A stretch of 64,000 nucleotides of DNA from an uncultured Oscillospiraceae bacterium. Lineage in GTDB: Bacteria; Bacillota; Clostridia; Oscillospirales; Oscillospiraceae. The notes under the pieces were generated by a model. That model worked only from the letters and a program-made list of their open reading frames with translations, was not told the origin of the DNA and made no database searches. Below, piece by piece: positions 26,287 to 34,618 of this stretch (its first letter is position 1; each line of letters begins with the position of its first letter). The translations under genes and the position numbers were made by a program. The stretch is from NCBI GenBank assembly GCA_934646005.1, contig CAKUED010000005.1, forward strand, positions 62,001 to 126,000, given 5' to 3'.

Positions 26287-27090
26287 TTATCCTTTCAGCG
26301 TCTCGTGCGCCTGCCGCACCAGCGCCGGAACATCCGGCGTGATGCCGCCCTCCGGCACGAGCGACAGATGCGCGAGAAACTCGATATTCCCCTCTGGCCC
26401 GCGCACCGGCGAAAACGTCAGCCCGCGCACCGTAAAGCCCTGCTCCTGCGCAAGCGCCAGAAAGCCGTTCAGGACCTCTTCATGCACGGCGGGGTCGCGT
26501 ACCACGCCCTTTTTGCCGACCTTTTCCTTACCGGCTTCAAACTGGGGCTTGATGAGGCAGACGACCTGCCCGTTCTCCCGCAGCAGCCTCCGCACGGCGG
26601 GCAGGACGATTTTAAGAGAAATAAACGACACGTCGATGACCGACAGATCCAGCGGCTCGCCGAGATCGTCCGGCGTGACATAGCGGATATTCGTCCGCTC
26701 CATCACAACAACGCGCGGATCTTCGCGTATTTTCCACGCAAGCTGCCCGTATCCCACGTCGATGGCAAACACCTTTTTTGCTCCCTGCTGGAGCAGGCAG
26801 TCGGTAAAGCCGCCGGTGGACGCGCCGGAGTCGCTGCAAACCAGTCCCGTCACGTCAACGCCAAAATCACGCAGCGCCTTTTCGAGCTTCAAGCCGCCGC
26901 GGCTCACATACGGGCAGGTGCTGCCGCGCACCTCAATGGGCGCTTCCGCGTCAAATTCCTGCCCGGCTTTATCTGCCTTCTGCCCCGCCACGAATACCGC
27001 GCCGCTCATAATGATCGCCTGCGCCTTGGCGCGCGACTCCGCAAGTCCGCGCTCGGTCAGCAGCACATCCAGCCGTTTTTTATTCTTCAC
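26287..27090 (-). CDS. tlyA: TlyA-family rRNA 2'-O-methyltransferase (hemolysin-like)
   Basis: 267 residues. An N-terminal S4 RNA-binding domain (KRLDVLLTERGLAESRAKAQ, MSGAVFVAGQK) is followed by an FtsJ-type Rossmann methyltransferase domain with DSGASTGGFTDCLLQQGA as the SAM-binding motif. In mycobacteria TlyA methylates 16S and 23S rRNA and sets capreomycin sensitivity; the hemolysin label is historic. The start is a GTG at 27090, preceded by GGAGGAAACG and lying 11 bases inside dxs; a longer frame from 27132 runs deeper into dxs and is not supported. Confidence 0.9.
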   Translation of the reverse strand: MKNKKRLDVLLTERGLAESRAKAQAIIMSGAVFVAGQKADKAGQEFDAEAPIEVRGSTCPYVSRGGLKLEKALRDFGVDVTGLVCSDSGASTGGFTDCLLQQGAKKVFAIDVGYGQLAWKIREDPRVVVMERTNIRYVTPDDLGEPLDLSVIDVSFISLKIVLPAVRRLLRENGQVVCLIKPQFEAGKEKVGKKGVVRDPAVHEEVLNGFLALAQEQGFTVRGLTFSPVRGPEGNIEFLAHLSLVPEGGITPDVPALVRQAHETLKG

Positions 27091-28921
27091 GCGCCGTTTC
27101 CTCCATGACTGTTTCAAATAGCGACTGCCCATCCAGTCCGCACGCCGCCAGCAGCTCGCCGCGCGTACCGTGCGTCACAAAGCCGCCGCCGAGATTCCTC
27201 TTGCGGCAGCGCGCCTGTACGCCGCGCGCTTCCAGCGCGGCAAACAGCTCGTCCGCGATGCAGCCGTGGTCGGAGACCTCCTCCGCCACAATGAGCCGCC
27301 CCGTGCGCCGCACGGACGCCTCCACCGCGTCAAAGTCCGGCGGCGTGAGCGTTGCCAGCTTCAAAAGCCCCAGCGAAACGCCTTTTTCCGCGCACAGCTC
27401 CCGCGCGCGCAGCGCCTCGTTATACAGCGTCCCATACGTCACGAGCGTGCAATCCTCGCCCGGCTCGATGAGCGTGGAGGTGTGGCAGTCCTGATACTGC
27501 CCTTCGCCGCCGGTGGGATAGCGCACGGCGACAGGACCTTTGCAGTCGTAAAGCGCCATTTGCAGCATCCGCCGCAGTTCGGCAAGGCTCGCCGGACAGA
27601 AGATCTGCATCCCCGGCACTTCGCGTAAGTATCCGACGTCAAACATTCCGTGGTGCGTCTCGCCATCCGCGCCGACGAGTCCCGCGCGGTCCACGGCAAA
27701 CACGACGTGCAGATTGAGGATCGCCACATCGTGCAGCAGCATATCAAAGCTGCGCTGCAAAAACGTCGAGTAGATCGCCACGACCGGCAGCATCCCCTGC
27801 TTTGCCAGCCCCGCCGCCATGCACACGGCGTGCCCCTCGGCGATGCCCACGTCAAAAAACCGGCGCGGGAACGCGCGCGCAAAGCCGTCCAGCCCTGTGC
27901 CGCAGCGCATCGCCGCTGTGATGGCGCACAGGTGCTCGTCGCTGTGCGCAAGGCGCGTCAGCTCCGCGCCGAATGCGCCGGAAAATGTATTTTTATTCTG
28001 CCCCACCGGGCGTCCGCTCGCCGGGTCAAAGCGCCCGACGCCGTGGAAATCCTGCGGCGTTTTTTCCGCCGGGGCAAAGCCGCGTCCCTTTTGCGTAATG
28101 AGGTGCAGCAGCACCGGCTCCTGCAGTGCCGCGCTCGCGCGCAGCAACTCCGCGATACGCTCGGTGTCGTGCCCCTCCACAGGTCCGAGATAGGTAAAGC
28201 CCATCTGCTCAAAAATGGTCTTGCCCAGAAGCCTGCGCCGCAGCCACGCCTTGAGCTTGTGCGTAAAGGCGTAAATTTTCTGCCCGCCCGGGAGCTTTGC
28301 CATCAGGCGGCGGTAGCGCAGCTTGAGTTCAAAATAACGCGGCTTGAGGCGCATCCGGCTCAGATACCGCGAGATCGCGCCGACATTCGGCGTGATGGAC
28401 ATCCCGTTGTCGTTGAGAATGACGATGAGCGGTTCGCGGCTCGCGCCCGCGTTGTTGAGCCCCTCGTAGGCAAGCCCGCCCGTGAGCGCGCCGTCGCCGA
28501 GCAGGGCGATGACGTTATACGTCTTTTTTTGCAGCGTGCGCGCCCGCGCCATGCCCAGCGCCACTGAAACGGCGTTGGAGGCGTGCCCGGCAATGAATGC
28601 GTCCTGCTCGCTCTCTGACGGCTTCGGAAAGCCGGACATCCCGCCGTAGGTCCGCAGACCGGCAAAGCCGTCCATGCGCCCGGTCAGCAGCTTGTGTACA
28701 TACGACTGATGCCCTACGTCAAACACGAGCCGGTCCACGCGCGTGTCAAACACCTTGTGGATGGCGAGCGTCGTCTCCACGATGCCGAGGTTCGACGCCA
28801 GATGCCCGCCCGTGTGCGACAAGTTCTCCACCAGAAACGCGCGGATCTCCTCACACAGCGCCGCGTCCTGGTCTTTATTCAGCTTCAAAAGCTCCTCGCG
28901 TGAGCGAATTTTTTCGAGCAT
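27080..28921 (-). CDS. dxs: 1-deoxy-D-xylulose-5-phosphate synthase
   Basis: 613 residues. Thiamine-diphosphate enzyme that condenses pyruvate and glyceraldehyde 3-phosphate, the first step of the MEP isoprenoid pathway. Seen: LSHTGGHLASNLG, DVGHQSYVHK, GDGALTGGLAYEGLN with the ThDP/Mg site, NDNGMSI, and the transketolase domain FDVGIAEGHAV and DRAGLVGADGETHHGMFD. Length is slightly short of E. coli Dxs but complete. Together with ispA a few genes upstream it ties this cluster to isoprenoid synthesis. The ribosome-binding site (GGGGATACT) is modest. Confidence 0.95.
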   Translation of the reverse strand: MLEKIRSREELLKLNKDQDAALCEEIRAFLVENLSHTGGHLASNLGIVETTLAIHKVFDTRVDRLVFDVGHQSYVHKLLTGRMDGFAGLRTYGGMSGFPKPSESEQDAFIAGHASNAVSVALGMARARTLQKKTYNVIALLGDGALTGGLAYEGLNNAGASREPLIVILNDNGMSITPNVGAISRYLSRMRLKPRYFELKLRYRRLMAKLPGGQKIYAFTHKLKAWLRRRLLGKTIFEQMGFTYLGPVEGHDTERIAELLRASAALQEPVLLHLITQKGRGFAPAEKTPQDFHGVGRFDPASGRPVGQNKNTFSGAFGAELTRLAHSDEHLCAITAAMRCGTGLDGFARAFPRRFFDVGIAEGHAVCMAAGLAKQGMLPVVAIYSTFLQRSFDMLLHDVAILNLHVVFAVDRAGLVGADGETHHGMFDVGYLREVPGMQIFCPASLAELRRMLQMALYDCKGPVAVRYPTGGEGQYQDCHTSTLIEPGEDCTLVTYGTLYNEALRARELCAEKGVSLGLLKLATLTPPDFDAVEASVRRTGRLIVAEEVSDHGCIADELFAALEARGVQARCRKRNLGGGFVTHGTRGELLAACGLDGQSLFETVMEETAREE

Positions 28922-28933
28922 AGTATCCCCGTT

Positions 28934-29527
28934 TCAGCGCTTTTTCCGCCGTTTGCGGAACAGCGCCGGTATCTTTCTGAAAAAGCACAGCACACGCGCC
29001 GTCATCTGCACGATGCGCGTGCTCTCACTGATGGCAAAGGTCTTGCCGAACGCCTTGCCGCCCACGGTGAGCGCGGCGACGAACGCCGACATCAGTAAAT
29101 CTACGATCATCTGCGTCCCGCCGACGCCCGCGGCGATCACACGCGCGGCGATCACCGCCGAGGCAGAACCCGAGATAACGCCGCAAATATCGCCGATGAC
29201 ATCGTTGCAGAACGACGACACGCGGTTTGCATTGCGGATGAGCTTCAGCGCGTCGCGCGCCTCCGGCACTTTGCGCGACGCCATGGCGTGAAACGGCGTT
29301 TCGTCCGCCGTAGTCACCGCCACGCCGATCACGTCAAAAATAATACCGATGAGCACGATGCAGATGAGAATGATAAACGAAAGCGCCATCCCCGCGCCGT
29401 CTAAAAGCTGCGAGGACGCTAAGCTCATCACGGCGGAGATGACCATCGTCATGGCAAAGATCATCACGATCCACTGATAATCAGGACCAGATTTCTTTCC
29501 CCCGCGCCCCTTCTTCGACTGACTCAA
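28934..29527 (-). CDS. oapA: OLE-associated membrane protein OapA
   Basis: 197 residues, starting at a TTG (29527) placed 7 bases after GGAGG; a longer frame to 29593 lacks support. A basic N-terminus (SKKGRGGKKSG) precedes two membrane spans (about 19-35 and 49-70), then a conserved cytoplasmic stretch (TTADETPFHAMASRKVP, RNANRVSSFCNDVIGDICG) and another hydrophobic stretch before a very basic tail (RKIPALFRKRRKKR). Known OapA proteins bind OLE RNA at the membrane and carry a DxxxD motif; here it is D109-V-I-G-D113. Its place between OLE RNA and dxs is the standard one. The identification rests on motif, size and context. Confidence 0.85.
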   Translation of the reverse strand: MSQSKKGRGGKKSGPDYQWIVMIFAMTMVISAVMSLASSQLLDGAGMALSFIILICIVLIGIIFDVIGVAVTTADETPFHAMASRKVPEARDALKLIRNANRVSSFCNDVIGDICGVISGSASAVIAARVIAAGVGGTQMIVDLLMSAFVAALTVGGKAFGKTFAISESTRIVQMTARVLCFFRKIPALFRKRRKKR

Positions 29528-29600
29528 ATCGGATTCCTCCAAGAAATAAAAGCGAAAATAACCTCGCAGAGTTTTGCGCCGCGCAGGGCGCAAGCCCCAT

Positions 29601-29659
29601 CCAACGGAAACCTGTTTCCGTTGGAGAGTTTTTCAAAAATGCATTTTTTGAAAAACTCT
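29601..29659 (-). promoter_or_regulatory. Two stem-loops between OLE RNA and oapA
   Basis: CCAACGGAAAC and GTTTCCGTTGG form one hairpin (29601-29624); AGAGTTTTTCAAAAA and TTTTTGAAAAACTCT form an adjacent nearly perfect one (29625-29659). They may process or attenuate the OLE-oapA transcript. Between them and oapA lies a further 70 bases with no recognisable element beyond the ribosome-binding site. Confidence 0.6.
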
Positions 29660-29660
29660 A

Positions 29661-30296
29661 AATGGCGGCAGATATGGTTAATCTTACGGCTTAGGTCGGG
29701 TTTGTTTTCCCCGGGGGCAGCCTGCCGTCGCCGTGCAGGCGGTTTCCCTTTGATGCCCTCGCCGGTCTGTTTCCACGACCGATACCCGATTGCCACTTAG
29801 TCCGTACCGCAATCCCATATCTGCCCTTTTCAGACAGCCTAGGTGCTTTCCACTACAGCGCCGTCCGTTTTCTATCCTCTTTTGCAAGCAGACTTTCAAG
29901 AGAATATCGGCATGGACTCAAGGCCATGAGAACTGCCGCTTAGCTCCTCTTTCCCTGCCGGCTCACGCAAGGCAGGCTACGCTGCACACAGCGTTCACGG
30001 CGTAAAAGCCGGGTAGCACCGCAATGCAGGTTCCTATCCGGGATCGTACACAAGTCGCTTAAAACCGCAAAGGGAGTACGCTTGTGCACAATATCCGGTC
30101 TCCGCAGACCCAGGGTCGTGGATTCCCATGCCATTGGGAGCAGCCCTGCGGTCCGCAGGCGATAAACGCCTCCCCCCAGCATCCACCCCAAACTGGGCGT
30201 AAGAAGCAGACACCACGGGATTCATAGTTGTGCCCTTGTAAGGATTTTTAGGCCCTTCCTCAAAAACGGCGGCGCTGACTAGGATACTGCGCCATC
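29661..30296 (-). ncRNA. ole: OLE RNA (ornate, large, extremophilic)
   Basis: About 640 bases with no credible protein gene, full of complementary segments (for example GGCAGATATGG at 29814-29824 with CCATATCTGCC at 29667-29677 on the minus strand, GCCGGCAGGGAAAGAGGAGC, GGACGGCGCTGTAGTGG, CACTACAGCGCC-type GC stems). It lies exactly where OLE RNA is known: downstream of xseA-xseB-ispA and directly upstream of oapA and dxs. OLE RNA is a conserved non-coding RNA of about 600 nt, found mainly in anaerobic and extremophilic Firmicutes, that forms a membrane ribonucleoprotein with OapA and is tied to stress and metal homeostasis. The ends are estimated: the 5' end from the promoter, the 3' end from the closing stem. 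Confidence 0.85.
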
Positions 30297-30302
30297 CTGC
30301 CC

Positions 30303-30331
30303 AGTATAGCACAAGATTCATGCATATACAA
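30303..30331 (-). promoter_or_regulatory. Own promoter of OLE RNA
   Basis: TGC-TATACT, an extended -10 element (hexamer 30303-30308), lies 17 bases downstream of a weak -35 TTGTAT (30326-30331). Together with the terminator behind ispA this would make OLE RNA an independent transcript. Confidence 0.55.
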
Positions 30332-30344
30332 GTAAATATTCAAA

Positions 30345-30370
30345 GCAAAAAGACCGCCGAAGCGGTCTTT
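30345..30370 (-). terminator. Terminator between ispA and OLE RNA
   Basis: On the minus strand AAGACCGC-TTCG-GCGGTCTT followed by TTTG forms a compact tetraloop terminator 18 bases after the ispA stop codon. Confidence 0.8.
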
Positions 30371-30387
30371 TCAGCATTGCAGAACGC

Positions 30388-31260
30388 TCAATATTCCCGA
30401 AGGGCAAGTCTCGCGGCGAGCTGGTCGAGGAACTGCGCGCCGTCAAAGATCGACAGCGCGGCGCAGGCGCGTTTGGTGTACTCCTCCACGAGCTGTGAGC
30501 ATTTTCCCACGCCGTAGAGCGTGACAAACGTATTTTTATGCTCGTCCATGCCGGTCCTTTTACCCATTTTTTCCGCGTCGCCCAGCACGTCCAGCATATC
30601 GTCGCGGATCTGGAACGCCATGCCCAGCGCCTGCGCATAGTCGCGCGCGGCGTCCATCTGCGCCTGCGTGCCGCCCGCCGCCGCAACGCCCATCTGGCAC
30701 GCGGCTCGGATGAGCGCGCTGGTTTTGAGATTGTGAATGGTATGCACCTCATCCTCGGTGAGCACGGTGTCCTCGCCCGCGAGATCCAGCACCTGCCCGC
30801 CGACCATACCGAGCTCGCCCGCCGCGCCGGACAGAATGCCGACCTCGCGCACGATCACGTCCGCGCCGGTCTTTGCCGTACAGAGCGTCTCAAACGCCGC
30901 CGTAAGCAGCCCGTCGCCCGCGAGTACTGCGTTCGCCTCACCAAACACCTTATGATTGGTCAGCCGCCCGCGGCGGTAGTCGTCGTTGTCCATGCACGGC
31001 AGATCGTCGTGGATGAGGCTGTAGGTGTGCACCATTTCGATCGCCGCCGCAAACGGCAGCGCCGCGTGCCAGTCGCCGCCGCACAGGCGGCAGAACTCCA
31101 GCAGCAGCACCGGGCGGATGCGCTTACCGCCGGCAAGCAGGCTGTAACGCATGGCGTCAAACAGACGCTTCTGCGGCAGGTCCTGCGCCGTAAAGCAGCC
31201 GTTCAGGGTCTCCTCTACCGCCTGACGGTAGGTCTCCATCTGATTCTGATACTCATTCAT
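30388..31260 (-). CDS. ispA: Farnesyl/geranyl diphosphate synthase
   Basis: 290 residues from the ATG at 31260, 10 bases after GGAG and overlapping the xseB stop; the open frame extends to 31293 but without a better start. Trans-polyprenyl synthase making short-chain isoprenyl diphosphates. Seen: SLLAGGKRIRPVLLLE, the first aspartate-rich motif HDDLPCMDNDDYRRG, GQVLDLAGE, and the second motif QIRDDMLDVLGD. It is downstream of xseB and upstream of OLE RNA and dxs, linking it to the MEP pathway. Confidence 0.93.
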   Translation of the reverse strand: MNEYQNQMETYRQAVEETLNGCFTAQDLPQKRLFDAMRYSLLAGGKRIRPVLLLEFCRLCGGDWHAALPFAAAIEMVHTYSLIHDDLPCMDNDDYRRGRLTNHKVFGEANAVLAGDGLLTAAFETLCTAKTGADVIVREVGILSGAAGELGMVGGQVLDLAGEDTVLTEDEVHTIHNLKTSALIRAACQMGVAAAGGTQAQMDAARDYAQALGMAFQIRDDMLDVLGDAEKMGKRTGMDEHKNTFVTLYGVGKCSQLVEEYTKRACAALSIFDGAQFLDQLAARLALREY

Positions 31261-31486
31261 CTCGTACATACTCCGTTTCCGCCGGCGTCCCATCTGGCGT
31301 TTTCATCAGCTTTACGACCTCAAGCTGCGCCCGGTCGAGCTGTTCATTGCACGACCGCACCAGCGCCGTGCCCTCCTGAAACAGCGCCAGCGCCTGCTCC
31401 AGCGGGACATTGCCCTGCTCCATCTGGCGGGTGATGGCGTCCAGCCGCGCAAGCGACTGCTCAAAGCTCAGTTTTTCTTCACTCAT
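31253..31486 (-). CDS. xseB: Exodeoxyribonuclease VII small subunit
   Basis: 77 residues, all helical, with the family pattern LSFEQSLARLDAITRQMEQGNVPLEQALALFQEG near the N-terminus. Several XseB chains bind the large XseA subunit. Its start lies 8 bases inside xseA and its end overlaps ispA by 8 bases, so all three are translationally coupled. Confidence 0.93.
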   Translation of the reverse strand: MSEEKLSFEQSLARLDAITRQMEQGNVPLEQALALFQEGTALVRSCNEQLDRAQLEVVKLMKTPDGTPAETEYVRDE

Positions 31487-32693
31487 CGGTCTTCTCCTCC
31501 GTATGCGCTACCTGCGCCGTTATGCGTCCACGGGAAAGCTGCAATTCGATCTCCTGCCCCGGCTGTACCTGCCGCGCGTTGCGCAGAATGCTGCCGTCCT
31601 CCGTGCGCGCCACGCTGTAGCCGCGCGCAAGGACCTTTAACGGGCTCATCGCGTCGAGCCGCGCGGCAAGCTGCACGAACTGACGCTGCCGGTCGGCGAC
31701 ACATTTCTGCGCCAGCGACGCAAGGCGCTGCTGCGCGTGGTCAAGCGCGAGGCGCTTGTCCTCAAAATAATTCTCCGGGCTTTGCAGCACGCGCTTTTTG
31801 GAAAGCGCCGTGAGCTGCTGGCGCAGAAGCTGGAGCTGACGCGTCATCATCTGCCCCAGGTGCGTGCGCTGGCTCAGCAGCCGCGCGCGCAGCTCCATCT
31901 GATCCGGCACGGCGAGCTCCGCCGCGTTGGAGGGCGTCGCCGCGCGCACATCGGCGACAAAATCGCTGATGGTCACGTCCGGCTCGTGCCCGACGGCGGA
32001 GATGACCGGCAGCTCGGAATCATAAATTGCCCGCGCCACCCGCTCGTCATTGAACGCCCACAGGTCCTCGATCGACCCGCCGCCGCGCCCGGTGATGATG
32101 AGGTCGGCAACGCGGTAGCGGTTTGCGTAGCGGATCGCCCCGGCGATCTCGGCGGGCGCTTCCGCGCCCTGTACGCGCACGGGCAGGAGCTTGACTTTCA
32201 CCAGCGGATATCGCCGGTTGAGAATCCGCAGCATATCCATCACCGCCGCGCCCGCGCCGGACGTGACGATGGCGATGGTTTTGGGATACGGCGGCAGCTT
32301 TTTCTTGTGCGCGGGGTCAAACAGCCCCTCCGCCTGCAACTTCTGCTTGAGCTGCTCAAAGGCGACGTACAGGTCGCCCACGCCGTCTGGCGTGAGGCTG
32401 TCACAGTAGAGCTGATACGCCCCGTCGCGCGGGAACACGCTCACGCGCCCGGCGGCGATGACCTTCATGCCGTTTTCCGGGCGAAAGCGCAGCCGCAGCG
32501 CGGAATTTTTGAACATCACACAGCGCAGCGCGCCGCCTTCGTCCTTGAGCGTAAAATAATGATGCCCGGAGGGGTAAATTTTATAGTTGCTGATCTCGCC
32601 GCGCACGGCAAGCGAGGTCAGATGCTCGTCCCGGTCAAACAGGAACTTGAGATAGCCGTTGAGCTCGGAGACGGAAATAATATTCTGCTCCAT
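31479..32693 (-). CDS. xseA: Exodeoxyribonuclease VII large subunit
   Basis: 404 residues. N-terminal OB-fold (ISVSELNGYLKFLFDRDEHL, VRGEISNYKIYPSGHHYFTLKD), catalytic domain with AIVTSGAGAAVMDMLRIL, LIITGRGGGSIEDLWAFNDE and SAVGHEPDVTISDFVADVRAATPSNAAE, and a helical C-terminal arm, ending in the usual LARGYSVARTEDG. Degrades single-stranded DNA in both directions. ATG at 32693 shares one base with the TGA of the TsaD-like gene. Confidence 0.95.
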   Translation of the reverse strand: MEQNIISVSELNGYLKFLFDRDEHLTSLAVRGEISNYKIYPSGHHYFTLKDEGGALRCVMFKNSALRLRFRPENGMKVIAAGRVSVFPRDGAYQLYCDSLTPDGVGDLYVAFEQLKQKLQAEGLFDPAHKKKLPPYPKTIAIVTSGAGAAVMDMLRILNRRYPLVKVKLLPVRVQGAEAPAEIAGAIRYANRYRVADLIITGRGGGSIEDLWAFNDERVARAIYDSELPVISAVGHEPDVTISDFVADVRAATPSNAAELAVPDQMELRARLLSQRTHLGQMMTRQLQLLRQQLTALSKKRVLQSPENYFEDKRLALDHAQQRLASLAQKCVADRQRQFVQLAARLDAMSPLKVLARGYSVARTEDGSILRNARQVQPGQEIELQLSRGRITAQVAHTEEKTDE

Positions 32694-33619
32694 CAGCGCG
32701 CCTCCTGCAAGTATGTCAGCACCGCCACGCCCATGGCGTTATCGGTCGAATACTGCGGCTGAGCGAATACCGGCGCGAACTGTGCGCAGCGCGCGCGGAG
32801 CATCGCGTTGGACGCAACGCCGCCCGAAAATACGACCGTCAGCCCCGGATACGCCTTCCGCGCCGCCGCCGTGACCGCGCAGACCGCGTGGCACACGGAT
32901 GCCACGGCATAGCGCGCCGTGGCGGCGTCGCCGTGCCCCTGCCCGTGAAACTGCGCGATCTTGTTTTCAAGACCCGAAAGCGAAAATTGCAGCCCGTCCA
33001 GCTTCACGCGGAAGAGGTCTTTGCAGTCGCTGCCGCCGGAGAGCTCGTCAAGCGCCTTTCCCGACGGGAACGGCAGCCCCAGGAGCTTCCCGGTGCGATC
33101 CATCACCTGCCCGGCGGAAAGATCGCTCGTGCCGCCGATGCGCTCGGCGCGCACGTTTTTTCCTTCCGGCGTGACGAGCAGCAGCTCCGTCGTACCGCCC
33201 GATAAGTGCCACGCCAGATGCGGCGTCTGCATCAAATCCAGCCGCCCCGCCGACCACAGCGCCGCTGCGATGTGCCCCTGCTGGTGTGAGACCGCGTAAA
33301 ACGGCACGTCCAGCACACTGGCGATGCACCGCCCCAGCGTCTCGCCTGCGAGGAAGCACGGCATATACGAGCCCTCCACCGCGCGCGGGCGCGTGCTCGC
33401 GCCGACGGCGCAGATGGGCTCATCATGCCCCACTGCGTCAAACAGCGCCGCGAACCGCTCCGGGAGCTGCCTGGTATGTGCAAAAAGCGCGTCGCTCTGG
33501 CGCAGACCGAGCTGACCCGGCGCAACGCCCAGCAGACGCGAGCAGTTTTGCCCCTGCGCGCCGTCAAAAACGGCGGCAGAGGTGGTATAGTTACTGGTAT
33601 CCAGCCCGAGCGTTCTCAT
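32693..33619 (-). CDS. TsaD/Kae1-like ASKHA-fold protein (peptidase M22 type), TsaD paralogue
   Basis: 308 residues. N-terminal LGLDTSNYTTSAAVFD and the metal-binding pair in SHQQGHIAAAL (H-x3-H) match TsaD/Kae1, the ATPase that transfers threonylcarbamoyl to tRNA adenosine 37, as do HLSGGTTELLLV, GQVMDRTGKLLGLPFPSGKALDEL and FSGGVASNAMLR. It is about 30 residues shorter than TsaD, reads QQ where TsaD usually has a glutamate between the histidines, and sits in the nusB-xseA cluster instead of with tsaB/tsaE. It may be a second, specialised family member. ATG at 33619 overlaps the nusB stop codon. Confidence 0.75.
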   Translation of the reverse strand: MRTLGLDTSNYTTSAAVFDGAQGQNCSRLLGVAPGQLGLRQSDALFAHTRQLPERFAALFDAVGHDEPICAVGASTRPRAVEGSYMPCFLAGETLGRCIASVLDVPFYAVSHQQGHIAAALWSAGRLDLMQTPHLAWHLSGGTTELLLVTPEGKNVRAERIGGTSDLSAGQVMDRTGKLLGLPFPSGKALDELSGGSDCKDLFRVKLDGLQFSLSGLENKIAQFHGQGHGDAATARYAVASVCHAVCAVTAAARKAYPGLTVVFSGGVASNAMLRARCAQFAPVFAQPQYSTDNAMGVAVLTYLQEAR

Positions 33620-34065
33620 GCCGGATCGACCTCGCGCGCGAATGCGCCGAGAATGCCGTTGACAAAGCTGACGACATCCTCATCCTCATATTTGCGCGTC
33701 AGCTCGACCGCCTCGCTGATCGCAGCGGACGTGGGCACATCGTGGACATACAGGCACTCATACATCGCCAGCAGCATGATCGCCCGCGCCGTGCGGGAGA
33801 TGCGCTTGAAATCCCAGCCGATGGCGTATTTGCGGATGTAGCCCTCCAGCTCCTCGCGCTTTTCCTCGATGCCGCAGAGCGTCGATTCGATATACGCCGC
33901 CTGCTTGGCATCGGGCTTTTCCTGATACACGTCCGCTTCATCCTTCAGCGTGCCGAAATACTCCGGCTCCATGTGCGCGCGCGCCACGTCGTGCGCGCTG
34001 TCCTCGCGGAACTGCATCTCATAGACGAGCTGCGCCACGATCTCACGGGCATTGGTTCTGGTCAT
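33616..34065 (-). CDS. nusB: Transcription antitermination factor NusB
   Basis: 149 residues, all-helical NusB fold: N-terminal TRTNAREIVAQLVYEMQF, and C-terminal ISRTARAIMLLAMYECLYVHDVPTSAAISEAVELTRKY with FVNGILGAF, the conserved C-terminal signature. NusB with NusE binds boxA RNA for rRNA antitermination. The start is preceded by GGAGAGAGAT. It begins a tightly overlapping run of genes leading into xseA, xseB and ispA. Confidence 0.92.
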   Translation of the reverse strand: MTRTNAREIVAQLVYEMQFREDSAHDVARAHMEPEYFGTLKDEADVYQEKPDAKQAAYIESTLCGIEEKREELEGYIRKYAIGWDFKRISRTARAIMLLAMYECLYVHDVPTSAAISEAVELTRKYEDEDVVSFVNGILGAFAREVDPA

Positions 34066-34088
34066 ATCTCTCTCCTCAATAATGGGTC

Positions 34089-34113
34089 TCGCCTCCTGCG
34101 CAGCAGGAGGCGA
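34089..34113 (-). terminator. Stem-loop between the Asp23 gene and nusB
   Basis: CGCCTCCTGC and GCAGGAGGCG form a perfect 10-base stem with a 3-base loop; there is no clear T run, so it may only reduce read-through. Confidence 0.5.
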
Positions 34114-34121
34114 CCCGGGTC

Positions 34122-34505
34122 TTACTTCTTTGCTTCGCGCGGCAGGGCGACGCCGCAGATGTTCACGTTCACCTGCTGCACCGTGAGCCCCGTTACGGAT
34201 TCCACGCTGCTTTTCACAACGTCCTGAAGCGTTTTTCCCAGTTCAAACACCGGCGCGCCGAACTTTGCCACCACATCGCACTCGATGCACAGCGCCCCGT
34301 CCTTCGCACCCGTCAGACGGATGCCCTTGGCGGGATTCTTCTTGCCGAGCATCTCCGCGATGTCGGTGGAGAGGTTCGTGCTCAGACCGCACACGCCCTC
34401 GGTCTCCAGGATCGCCGCCGCAGCGACGGACGCGACCACGTCCTCCGAGATCTGGACCGTGCCGTTTTCGGCGTTCTGCGTATAATATTCACGGTTTTCT
34501 GCCAT
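34122..34505 (-). CDS. Asp23/Gls24-family envelope stress protein
   Basis: 127 residues. The domain pattern is clear: NGTVQISEDVVASVAAAAILETEGVCGLS, then GIRLTGAKDGALCIECDVVAKFGAPV and QVNVNICGVALP. Asp23 of S. aureus is anchored to the membrane by AmaP and counters cell-wall stress; in many Clostridia this protein is encoded next to nusB, as here. The start at 34505 follows GGAGGAATCATC; 15 extra upstream codons are not used. Confidence 0.9.
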   Translation of the reverse strand: MAENREYYTQNAENGTVQISEDVVASVAAAAILETEGVCGLSTNLSTDIAEMLGKKNPAKGIRLTGAKDGALCIECDVVAKFGAPVFELGKTLQDVVKSSVESVTGLTVQQVNVNICGVALPREAKK

Positions 34506-34618
34506 GATGATTCCTCCATTCCGGGTAACTTGGCGTAAAGCTACGCACACGATATACCTATTGTAGCATAAACCGTGAAATTTTCAAGGCTGCAATGCAC
34601 GATTCGGCAAAAACATTC

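Noticed and set aside
29690..30330. Several short ORFs inside the 29.6-30.3 kb region
   Set aside because: They lack ribosome-binding sites, overlap each other in different frames, and the region is better explained as OLE RNA. RNase P RNA and tmRNA were also considered but their conserved cores are missing.
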